A stretch of 64,000 bases of DNA from Microseira sp041929235 (GTDB lineage Bacteria; Cyanobacteriota; Cyanobacteriia; Cyanobacteriales; Aerosakkonemataceae), in NCBI RefSeq assembly GCF_041929235.1, contig NZ_JBHFNP010000131.1:1-64000 (forward strand). The letters are read 5' to 3'. The notes below the pieces were generated by a model that saw nothing but the letters and a program-made list of their open reading frames with translations, was not told the DNA's origin and did no database searches. The stretch's first letter is position 1. Each line of letters begins with the position of its first letter. Position numbers and translations under genes: made by a program. Positions 53,489 to 61,837 of this stretch are shown here, in pieces.

Positions 53489-55489
53489 ATGTCGTCCAGT
53501 CTTTCCGAAGGTCAAGCTTTACTCTTGCAAGCACTTGACAGAAATCCTTTAACTATCGCACCAGATACTTTGGTTGTGGAAGCGATCGCACAAATCAACG
53601 CCACTCGCTCTAGTTATACCCCGATCGTCTGGCAGCAAAAATTACTAAGTATTTTCACCGAACGCGATATCGTCCGCCTGATTGCCAACGAGACGCCTCT
53701 GGAGGGGATAACCATTTCTCAGGTGATGACGCAGAATTTGATTCCCATCTCCCTTGCAGAAGCTGGCAATATCTTCTCTGTACTCGCTTTGCTGCGATCT
53801 GCCAAAATTCGTCACCTACCCGTTACGGATGAGGGGGGTAACTTACTCGGTGTTGTCACGGCGGAAAGTTTAAGGGGAATTCTCCAACCCTCGGATTTGC
53901 TGAAAATGCGGCAAGTTGCTGATGTCATGGTTACTAATGTACTGACTGCTTTGCCTAATGTTTCAGTTTTTCAAGTTGCCCAACTGATGGCAACCCATGG
54001 CAAAAGTTGCGTTGTAATTTGCGATCGAGAAACCCAAGAAACCCGGTTTCTCAAACCTGTGGGAATTATTACCGAACGGGATATCGTCAAATTCAAAATT
54101 CAAGGACTGGATCTCGTTCAAACTTCAGTTGCAACTGTTATGAGTTACCCGCTGCACCCAACGCAAATCAATTTCACCCTGTGGCAAGTTCATCAGTTGA
54201 TGCAACAGTATGGGATTCGGCGTTTGGTAGTCGTAGATGAAGCAGGATATTTAGCAGGTATTGTTACCCAAAGCAGCTTGTTGCAACTTTTAGAACCCGC
54301 CCAAATGTATGCCAATGTTGAACTTTTAGAGCATATCATTGCCGAAAAAACGCAACAGTTGCAACAAATGAACGAGCAAATGCAGCAGGCAGAAGCTCAC
54401 CTGGGAGAAGTGAATGAAAATTTGTCAGCGCAAGTGCAAGCGAGAACCCTGGAACTAACAACAGCTTACGAGGAATTGGCAGCAAAAAATCGCGAATTGC
54501 AACAAGCATTGGGCGAGTTAAAAGCAACTCAAACTGAACTGATTCACTCGGAAAAAATGGCAGCATTGGGACAACTGATTGCCGGAGTGACTCATGAAAT
54601 TAATAATCCCCTGAGTGCGATTTCCTCATCAGCGAATAATCTGAATAATTATTTAACTGAACTTTTAGAACAGTTACCCTCTGTCTGGCAACAACTTTCT
54701 CCGGAACTTTGCTCGGATTTTTTGGCTTTGCTGCAACGGTCAATTTCCCAAAGGGCGATCTTATCTAGCAGAGAAAGACGCCAAATTAAAAAAGCTTTAA
54801 TTCTCCAGTTGGAAGCTCCAGGAATCTCAAACGCTCAAATTCTCGCCTCTCCCATGATCGATTTGGGAATTTATGATAACATCACGCCGTTTTTAGGCTT
54901 ATTAAAACAACCTAACAGCGCTGAAAATTTAAATATTGCTGATAAAATTTCCTACTTGTTCAAAAGTTCCCATACAATTAAAACGGCTACAGACAGCGCC
55001 GCTAAATTAGTCATTTCACTCAAACGCTATGCTCATTATGACCATGGGGATGAAAAAAAGTTGGCGAATATTACTGAGGGAATTGATCCAGTATTAATTA
55101 TCTTTAATAACCAACTAAAACAAGGTGTAGAAGTTGTCAAGAATTATGACCTTTCGTTGCCGGAAATTCCCTGTTATGCTGATGAACTTCAAGTATGGAC
55201 GAATCTGCTTCAGAATGCTTTGCAGGCAATGGAAAACAAAGGAACTTTAACGATTGACGTAACCCAGCAAGATGGCAGCATCTGCGTCAGCTTTACAGAT
55301 ACTGGAAAAGGGATTCAACCCGAAGTTTTACCAAGAATATTAGAGCCATTTTTTACCACCAAACCCGCCGGTATTGGCAGCGGATTGGGATTGGGAATCG
55401 TGCAAAAAATTATCGAAAAACATCAAGGGAAAATAGAAGTAATATCCCAGACAGGACAAACAAAAATTATCGTTTTCCTACCGATTTAA
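53489..55489 (+). CDS. Four-CBS histidine kinase
   Basis: 666 residues. Two CBS pairs (about 10-130 and 140-275), coiled coil about 285-350 (QQMNEQMQQAEAHL), HisKA His369 in VTHEINNPL, ATPase domain about 535-665 (GSGLGLGIVQ, EPFFTTKPAG). CBS pairs usually bind adenine nucleotides or SAM, so the kinase may read energy charge. Between His369 and the second HisKA helix (AAKLVISLKRYA) there is an unusually long helical insert of about 135 residues, shared with the genes at 46760 and 55723. The CBS2 region contains half of an AAACCCGGTTTCT repeat read in frame (ETQETRFLKP). Compared with its paralogues it lacks one residue before the N-box (DELQVWTNL, not DELNQVWTNL). No receiver; the phosphate may go to the REC gene at 58260. 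Confidence 0.9.
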   Translation: MSSSLSEGQALLLQALDRNPLTIAPDTLVVEAIAQINATRSSYTPIVWQQKLLSIFTERDIVRLIANETPLEGITISQVMTQNLIPISLAEAGNIFSVLALLRSAKIRHLPVTDEGGNLLGVVTAESLRGILQPSDLLKMRQVADVMVTNVLTALPNVSVFQVAQLMATHGKSCVVICDRETQETRFLKPVGIITERDIVKFKIQGLDLVQTSVATVMSYPLHPTQINFTLWQVHQLMQQYGIRRLVVVDEAGYLAGIVTQSSLLQLLEPAQMYANVELLEHIIAEKTQQLQQMNEQMQQAEAHLGEVNENLSAQVQARTLELTTAYEELAAKNRELQQALGELKATQTELIHSEKMAALGQLIAGVTHEINNPLSAISSSANNLNNYLTELLEQLPSVWQQLSPELCSDFLALLQRSISQRAILSSRERRQIKKALILQLEAPGISNAQILASPMIDLGIYDNITPFLGLLKQPNSAENLNIADKISYLFKSSHTIKTATDSAAKLVISLKRYAHYDHGDEKKLANITEGIDPVLIIFNNQLKQGVEVVKNYDLSLPEIPCYADELQVWTNLLQNALQAMENKGTLTIDVTQQDGSICVSFTDTGKGIQPEVLPRILEPFFTTKPAGIGSGLGLGIVQKIIEKHQGKIEVISQTGQTKIIVFLPI

Positions 55490-55722
55490 TGCTAATTGCT
55501 AATGGCTAATTGTTTGGATTAGTAATATAATGTAAGTTGCTAGTTATATCCAAGGTGGCTGGGAATGGGTAATTTAAGATTTTAAATATATCTGAAATGT
55601 AGAATCACACTTCACCAATTACCAATTAATCAACTTGAGTGAGTTACTGGTAAAACCCGCCCCTACAGGCTCAAAAAAATGTTTTAAACTTTAAAATGTT
55701 TAAAAATGGTTGCTTTATATTT
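55490..55722. other. Short intergenic stretch with repeat fragments
   Basis: Heptamers TAATTGCTAATGGCTAATTG at the preceding stop, an ATATAATGTAAGTTGC stretch, AATTACCAATTAATC, and a half copy GGTAAAACCCGCCCCTACAG (55649-55668). A promoter for the next kinase is possible in the AT-rich remainder. Confidence 0.65.
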
Positions 55723-58245
55723 ATGTCCCCTAACCTTTCCGATAACCAAACCTTAATCGAGCAAGCACTTGAGCGTCATCCTTTGATGATGCCGCCTACG
55801 ACTCGATTAAGCGAGGCGATCGCAACTATGAACAGAACTGGCGCTAGCTATACTTTAATTACCCAACAAGAAAAATTACTCGGTATTCTTACCGAACGCG
55901 ATGTCGTTCGACTGGCGATTAGTGATAAACCACTGGAGGAAATGACTGTATCGGAAGTGATGACGCAGAATTTGATTACTTGCCCGCGCGATCGCGCAGA
56001 TAATATCTTTGACTTGCTGACACTGTTGCATTCAGCTCAAATTCGTCACCTGCCGATTACAGACGCTGATGGTAAATTGCTCGGCGTGCTGACGGGAGAA
56101 AGTTTACGCGCCGTCCTCAAACCCACCGACTTGCTGCAAATGGGGCGCGTTGCCGATATCATGACCAAAACCGTGACAACTGCAACGCCAGAAACTTCAG
56201 TCTTCGATGTTGCCCAATTAATGGCAAGGGAACGCAGAAGCTGCGTAGCGATCTGCACCCAAGAAACCCGGTTTCTTCGAGAAACCGGGTTTCTGAAGAT
56301 ACCCGTAGGCATTATCACCGAACGAGATATCGTTAAATTCGCCGCCCAAAATATCGACCTCGCCCAGACAAAGGCAGAAACCGTTATGACTTCCCCTTTG
56401 CTGCCAGTGGGAAGCGATGCCACTTTATGGGAAGCTGATCAAAAGATGCAACAGCACCGCATCCGGCGGTTGGTGGTGGTTGATGAGGCGGGATACTTAG
56501 CGGGGATTGTGACTCAAACCAACCTGTTGCAAGCATTAGACCCAGCCCAAATGTACGCTACCGTGGAACTGTTGCAGCAAACGATTGCGGAAAAAACCCG
56601 CACCTTGCAACAAATGAACGAACAAATGCAACAGGCAGAAGCACAACTGCGGCAGGTTAACGAGAATTTAGAAGCGCAAGTGCAAGCGAGAACAAAAGAA
56701 CTGATGGAAACGAACGCACAACTAATGCAGGCGCTGCAAGAACGCACCGCTGCCGAAACCGAAGTGCGCCGCCTCAACGCTATCCTGGAACAACGAGTCG
56801 AACAACGCACCGCGCAACTGCAGGAGACGAACCAAAAATTAGTACAAGAAATAGGCGCGCGCCAACTCCTCAACGAAGACCTGGAAGCTTCTAAAAATAG
56901 AATGCGTGCCGTCTTTGCCGGGATGAACGATATTATCCTCGTCCTCGACAGGCAAAGAAATATCGAGGCGATGCCGACAAATACATCTTCCGCTTACCCA
57001 TCCGAGTGGGATATCATTTCAGAGACGATGGCGCAACTGTTTCAACATCAGAATGGTTCAGTCTGGTGGCAGCAAGTTGAAAAGGTTTTAGAGACGCAAC
57101 AAACGATTAACTTTGATTACAAATTATCCGTTGGAGAGGGCGAGATATGGTTTACTGCAAACATGTCGCCCCTGTCTAGCAATTGGGCCATTTGGGTAGC
57201 GCGGGATATTAGCAAACGCAAACAAACAGAGATCGCCCTAAGTCACAAAAATGAAGAATTAGCCCATACCCTGGAAAAGCTACAAATGGCGCAACAAGAA
57301 CTAATCCAATCGGAAAAAATGGCAGTATTGGGACAATTAGTAGCTGGAGTCGCTCACGAAATTAATACCCCCCTGGGTGCGATTCGCTCCTCCGTGCAGA
57401 ATATTGTTGATTTCTTGACTCACAATCTAGAAAAGTTACCCCAATTTTTCCAAAACCTTTCCCAAGAACGCGGCGAGGAATTTTTTGCCCTCTTGACGAA
57501 ATCAAGCCAACAATCAACTTTATTGTCTTCCAAACAAAGGCGTCAACTTAAAAAAGCCTTGCGCCAGCAACTGGAAGACCGCGCCATTGAAAATCCCGAC
57601 ACCGTAGCCGATACTTTAGTTGACATGGGCATTTACGATCAAATTGAAGCTTTTTTGCCTTTAATTCAAGACAGAAATGTTTTAAGAACCGCCTATCAAA
57701 TTTCCACCTTACAAACAAGCGCCCAAACCATCGTCACCGCCGCCGAACGGGCGGCTAAAGTAGTATTTGCCTTAAAAACCTACACCCATGACAACCCTGG
57801 GGGTGAAAAGGTGCTAGCCAATATTACTCAAGGCATTGAAACCGTTTTAATTTTGTATTCTAACCAAATCAAACAAAGCGTGGAAATTGTGAGGAACTAC
57901 GAACAGAACTTACCTTATATTTTATGCTATGCTGATGAACTCAACCAAGTTTGGACAAACCTGATTCACAACGCTCTACAAGCCATGAACTATAAAGGGA
58001 CTTTAAAAATAGACATTGGACAGCAAGACAATCAAATCCTAGTCAGCTTTACCGATAGCGGCATAGGCATTCCAGAGGAGATTATGCCAAAAATATTCGA
58101 GCCATTTTTCACCACCAAACCCGCTGGTGTTGGCAGCGGTTTGGGATTGGATATTGTGAAAAAAATAGTCGAAAAACATGGCGGGGAAATCAAAGTAGAA
58201 ACCGTTCCCGGTCAAACAACCTTTACCGTATTTTTACCTTTGTAG
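55723..58245 (+). CDS. Four-CBS PAS histidine kinase
   Basis: About 840 residues from ATG 55723 (SPNLSDNQTLIEQALERHPL, which aligns with the start of the paralogue at 53489); the frame begins nine codons earlier. Two CBS pairs about 1-290, long coiled coil about 290-385, PAS-like domain about 395-500, HisKA His545 in VAHEINTPLG, expanded helical insert, ATPase domain about 690-840 (NLIHNALQAM, GSGLGLDIVKK). The C-terminal 450 residues resemble the histidine-kinase end of the double kinase at 46760 more than its adjacent CBS paralogue. A perfect 33-bp palindrome is inserted in frame in the CBS part (56262-56294). Stop is 14 bp before the response-regulator start, so the two are probably co-transcribed partners. 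Confidence 0.92.
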   Translation: MSPNLSDNQTLIEQALERHPLMMPPTTRLSEAIATMNRTGASYTLITQQEKLLGILTERDVVRLAISDKPLEEMTVSEVMTQNLITCPRDRADNIFDLLTLLHSAQIRHLPITDADGKLLGVLTGESLRAVLKPTDLLQMGRVADIMTKTVTTATPETSVFDVAQLMARERRSCVAICTQETRFLRETGFLKIPVGIITERDIVKFAAQNIDLAQTKAETVMTSPLLPVGSDATLWEADQKMQQHRIRRLVVVDEAGYLAGIVTQTNLLQALDPAQMYATVELLQQTIAEKTRTLQQMNEQMQQAEAQLRQVNENLEAQVQARTKELMETNAQLMQALQERTAAETEVRRLNAILEQRVEQRTAQLQETNQKLVQEIGARQLLNEDLEASKNRMRAVFAGMNDIILVLDRQRNIEAMPTNTSSAYPSEWDIISETMAQLFQHQNGSVWWQQVEKVLETQQTINFDYKLSVGEGEIWFTANMSPLSSNWAIWVARDISKRKQTEIALSHKNEELAHTLEKLQMAQQELIQSEKMAVLGQLVAGVAHEINTPLGAIRSSVQNIVDFLTHNLEKLPQFFQNLSQERGEEFFALLTKSSQQSTLLSSKQRRQLKKALRQQLEDRAIENPDTVADTLVDMGIYDQIEAFLPLIQDRNVLRTAYQISTLQTSAQTIVTAAERAAKVVFALKTYTHDNPGGEKVLANITQGIETVLILYSNQIKQSVEIVRNYEQNLPYILCYADELNQVWTNLIHNALQAMNYKGTLKIDIGQQDNQILVSFTDSGIGIPEEIMPKIFEPFFTTKPAGVGSGLGLDIVKKIVEKHGGEIKVETVPGQTTFTVFLPL
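56262..56294. repeat. Perfect 33-bp palindrome inserted in frame in a CBS domain
   Basis: AGAAACCCGGTTTCT (56262-56276), TCG, AGAAACCGGGTTTCT (56280-56294). It encodes 11 residues within TQETRFLRETGFLKIP, just before the IPVGIITERD strand of the CBS domain. The same core AAACCCGGTTTCT is intergenic elsewhere (29.6, 38.2, 42.3 kb), and half of it occupies the matching site of the paralogue near 54.03 kb. Confidence 0.93.
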
Positions 58246-58259
58246 TTGAGGAAAGTGTT

Positions 58260-58649
58260 ATGGGAAAGCCAGCAATTTTATGCGTTGATGATGAAGTAGT
58301 TGTTTTGGATAGTTTGAAAATTCAATTAAAAAATGAGTTCGGGGATGCTTACTTATATGAAGTGGCAGAAAGTGCCGATGAAGCCCTAGAAATTATTGAA
58401 GAGATTGAAGGAGATATCCCGATTCTCGTCATCGTATCTGATTGGTTAATGCCCGGTCTTAAAGGAGATGAATTTTTAATTCGCGTTCACCAAAAGTATC
58501 CAAATATTGTCAAAGTGATGTTGACTGGACAAGCGGATAGCTTTGCCATAGATCGGGCTATAAAAGAAGCGAATTTGCATAGCTGTTTGTCCAAACCTTG
58601 GGATGTAAAAGAACTGATTGAAACGATTAAATCCGGCTTAAACCAATAG
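58260..58649 (+). CDS. Single-domain response regulator
   Basis: 129 residues, one receiver: ILCVDDEVVVLDSL, phosphoacceptor Asp in IVSDWLMPGLKGDEF, VMLTGQADSFAIDRAI, and SKPWD near the end. It is of the LTGQAD subfamily seen in RpfG-like and hybrid-kinase receivers, and close to the N-terminal receiver of the next gene (VMLTGQADVKAV), so they probably arose by duplication. It has no output domain. It starts 14 bp after the CBS kinase and ends two bases before the next ATG, which places it in one transcript and marks it as likely phosphate carrier between kinases. Confidence 0.93.
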   Translation: MGKPAILCVDDEVVVLDSLKIQLKNEFGDAYLYEVAESADEALEIIEEIEGDIPILVIVSDWLMPGLKGDEFLIRVHQKYPNIVKVMLTGQADSFAIDRAIKEANLHSCLSKPWDVKELIETIKSGLNQ

Positions 58650-58651
58650 TT

Positions 58652-61600
58652 ATGAAAAAACCCGTTATTATTTGCGTTGACGACCACCCCACAATCCTGG
58701 ACAGTTTGAAAATCGAGCTGAAGGCAACTTTAGGCGAAGATTATGCCATCGAAACCGCAGAAGGAGGTGAAGATGCTTTAGACTTGCTAATCGAATTGCT
58801 AGAAGATGATTGTGAAATTCCCTTGGTAATTTCCGATTATCTCATGCCCGATATCAAAGGGGATGAATTGTTACGGCAAGTCCATCAACTCTCGTCAAAA
58901 ACTATTAAAATAATGCTGACGGGACAAGCGGATGTTAAAGCAGTAGGCAATGCAATTAAATATGCCAAATTATATCGTTATATCGCTAAACCATGGCAGC
59001 CAGAAGATTTAAAATTAACGGTAAAAGAAGCTATCAACAGCTATTTACTGGAAAAAGAACTGGCAGAAAAGAATGCCAAACTTCAGCAGTTAAATGAAGA
59101 ACTAGAAGCGTTAGTCGATCGAAGAACCGCCCAACTACGCCAAGAACAAGAAAAATTTGCCAAAGCTTTTCAGTCCACGCCTCACGCAATTACAATTACC
59201 CAACTCAGCGATGGTAGGCATATTGAAGTTAACGATGCCTTTTGCGAGATGACGGGTTACGCGGCTGACGAAATCATTGGTCGCACGGCAGTTGACTTGA
59301 ATATTTGGGTCAATTTATCAGACCGTAAGCGCCTATTTGAACTATTATCTTCCCAAGGATTTGTCCGCAACTATGAATTTGAATCTCGCACCAAATCGGG
59401 GGAAATAAGAACTGCGTTGCTCTCGTCAGAAATGATAGAAATTGGCGGAGAAAATTGTCTGATTTCTGTGAGTCAGGATATTACGGAACGCAAGCGAGCA
59501 AGCGAAGAATTAAGAAAGAGCGAAGAACGCTGGCAGTTAGTATTAAAAGCCAACAACGATGCGATTTGGGACGCCAACCTCGTCACGGGTGAAGTGTTCA
59601 GATCGCGCCGCTGGAAAGAAATGCTGGGGTATGAAGAAAGCGAAATCGGCAACAGTGTAGATGAATGGAAAACCCGCATCCATCCCGAAGATTTAAACCG
59701 GGTAACCGCAGCGATGAAACAACATCTAGATGGGATTACCCACTTTTATACTGCCGAATATCGCCTGCGGTGCAAAGACGGCAGCTACAAATGGATTCAA
59801 GACCGGGGACAAGCAGTGTGGGACGAAAGTGGAAAACCCGTGCGAATGTTGGGTTCCCAATCAGATATTAACTATCGCAAACAGGCAGAAATCAACCTCG
59901 CCGAAAGCGAACAAAAATATCGCAGCTTGGTGGAAACATCCCAGGATGCGATCTGGGCATGCGATCGCACCGGACGGATTAATTTTATCAACCAAGCCGC
60001 CAAACAAATTTACGGTTACGAACCCAGCCAAATGTTGGGTCGTTATTTTTCTGATTTTCTCGCACCCGAAGCTGTTGCGGCTTCTCTTGAATGGCATCAA
60101 CGCCTGCTGAATGGCGAATCAATTTTCCAAGCGGAAAGCACCATCATCACCAAAGATGGCAAAGAAGTTAACATTCTCACGAATGCGATCGCTGTAAAAG
60201 ATGCAGAAGGAAACATCATCGGCACCACCGGCACCGCCAGCGATATTACCACGCGCAAACAAGCCGAAATTGCCCTCAAACAAGCCAAAGAAGCCGCCGA
60301 TAAAGCCAACCGTGCCAAAAGCGAATTTCTCGCTAACATGAGCCACGAATTGAGAACCCCACTCAACGCTATCTTAGGATTTACCCAATTGCTCTCCCGC
60401 GATCCATCCCTCGGCAGCGAACAAAAAGAACAAATCAACATTATTACTAAAAGCGGCGAGCATTTACTCAACTTAATCAACAGCATTCTGCAAATGTCAA
60501 AAATCGAGGTCGGACGAGTCAGCCTCGAACCCAATCCCTTTGACCTGCACCACCTAATAGAAACCATCGAAGACATGTTGCAACTCCAAGCCCAAAAAAA
60601 AGGCTTGCAGTTAATTTTTGACCAAGACCCAAACCTGCCCCGTTATGTAAAAACCGACGAAAGCAAATTGCGCCAAGTTTTACTTAACCTGTTGGGAAAC
60701 GCAATTAAATTTACCAAAGAAGGCGGCGTCACCTTGCGCGTCAAATCTGAGCAGAGTAGCACAGGCGTCTCGCCTGTGGGATCTCTTGAGAATGTATCAA
60801 TTACCAATTACCAATTACCAATTACCAATTACCGCTTATATTTTGAAATTGAAGACACGGGTCCCGGCATTGCAGAAGCAGAAATGGACAACTTATTTAA
60901 ACCTTTTGCCCAAACTGAAACGGGACGGCGGAGTCAAGAAGGAACCGGACTGGGGTTACCCATTAGCCGACAATTTATCCAACTGATGCACGGGGATATT
61001 ACTGTCAACAGCAAAGTCGGAGAAGGAACCATTTTTAAATTTGATATTGCAGTCGATCTCGCCACTTCATCTGAAATTCAAGCCACCCAAGAAACCAAGC
61101 GAGTCATCAGTTTAGAACCCAACCAACCCGAATATCGCATCCTCGTCGTTGATGACCGGATGGAAAGCCGCCTTTTCTTGGTAAAAATGCTAACATCCAT
61201 CGGTTTTTCCGTCTGCGAAGCCGAAAATGGTCTGCAAGCTGTCGATATTTGGTCGATGTGGGAACCCCATTTAATCTTGATGGATATGCGGATGCCGGTG
61301 ATGGATGGCTACGAAGCTACCAAACGCATTAAAACCCATTTAAAAGGTCAGGCAACTGTGATTATTGCCCTCACCGCCAGTGCCTTTGATGAAGAACGAT
61401 CTGTCATTTTATCCGCCGGGTGCGATGACTTTGTCGCCAAGCCATTTCGCGAGCAGGTTATTTTGGATAAAATGACTCAATACTTGGGAGTGCGTTACGT
61501 TTATGAACAGCAACATTCATCCACCCCGTCCAATGGGGAACTCTCCTCCACTACCCCAGGGGGAGATACTCATTCATCTTTCGTTCTGCAACCAGAATCT

Positions 61601-61795
61601 TTCCAATTAATGCCACCTGAATGGGTGCAGGAATTATACGACGCCGCTTGCTCCATCGATAACGAGTTAATTTTCTCTTTAATAGAGCAAATACCGAGCG
61701 AAATCGCACCTTTAAAACATGCGATCGCCGACTTAGTCAACAACTTCCGCTGCGATCAAATCATCGATTTAATTGATGTTTTTCAAAGCCAATAA
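58652..61795 (+). CDS. REC-PAS-PAS-PAS hybrid histidine kinase
   Basis: 1047 residues. N-terminal receiver about 5-130 (Asp in LVISDYLMPD), coiled coil, three PAS domains (about 165-280, 290-405, 410-530), HisKA His565 in SHELRTP, ATPase domain about 610-820 with intact NLLGNAIKFT N-box, receiver about 830-960 (Asp in LILMDMRMP), C-terminal module about 985-1047 (LMPPEWVQELYDA to IIDLIDVFQSQ). An in-frame interspersed repeat (60751-60833) lies in the ATPase domain at the same site as in the kinase at 31086. The N-terminal receiver makes it a candidate acceptor from the CBS kinases, passing phosphate on through its C-terminal receiver. Two bases separate it from the regulator gene. Confidence 0.93.
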   Translation: MKKPVIICVDDHPTILDSLKIELKATLGEDYAIETAEGGEDALDLLIELLEDDCEIPLVISDYLMPDIKGDELLRQVHQLSSKTIKIMLTGQADVKAVGNAIKYAKLYRYIAKPWQPEDLKLTVKEAINSYLLEKELAEKNAKLQQLNEELEALVDRRTAQLRQEQEKFAKAFQSTPHAITITQLSDGRHIEVNDAFCEMTGYAADEIIGRTAVDLNIWVNLSDRKRLFELLSSQGFVRNYEFESRTKSGEIRTALLSSEMIEIGGENCLISVSQDITERKRASEELRKSEERWQLVLKANNDAIWDANLVTGEVFRSRRWKEMLGYEESEIGNSVDEWKTRIHPEDLNRVTAAMKQHLDGITHFYTAEYRLRCKDGSYKWIQDRGQAVWDESGKPVRMLGSQSDINYRKQAEINLAESEQKYRSLVETSQDAIWACDRTGRINFINQAAKQIYGYEPSQMLGRYFSDFLAPEAVAASLEWHQRLLNGESIFQAESTIITKDGKEVNILTNAIAVKDAEGNIIGTTGTASDITTRKQAEIALKQAKEAADKANRAKSEFLANMSHELRTPLNAILGFTQLLSRDPSLGSEQKEQINIITKSGEHLLNLINSILQMSKIEVGRVSLEPNPFDLHHLIETIEDMLQLQAQKKGLQLIFDQDPNLPRYVKTDESKLRQVLLNLLGNAIKFTKEGGVTLRVKSEQSSTGVSPVGSLENVSITNYQLPITNYRLYFEIEDTGPGIAEAEMDNLFKPFAQTETGRRSQEGTGLGLPISRQFIQLMHGDITVNSKVGEGTIFKFDIAVDLATSSEIQATQETKRVISLEPNQPEYRILVVDDRMESRLFLVKMLTSIGFSVCEAENGLQAVDIWSMWEPHLILMDMRMPVMDGYEATKRIKTHLKGQATVIIALTASAFDEERSVILSAGCDDFVAKPFREQVILDKMTQYLGVRYVYEQQHSSTPSNGELSSTTPGGDTHSSFVLQPESFQLMPPEWVQELYDAACSIDNELIFSLIEQIPSEIAPLKHAIADLVNNFRCDQIIDLIDVFQSQ
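60751..60833. repeat. In-frame interspersed repeats in an ATPase domain
   Basis: CACAGGCGTCTCGCCTGTG (a hairpin repeat) followed by five AATTACC heptamers. Read in the kinase frame this gives STGVSPVGS and SITNYQLPITNY between VTLRVKSE and YFEIEDTGPG. Equivalent insertions occur at the same site in the genes at 31086 and 61838. Confidence 0.88.
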
Positions 61796-61837
61796 AACAG
61801 CAAATCCCCATTACTAATTAGCAATTAGCAATTCCCC

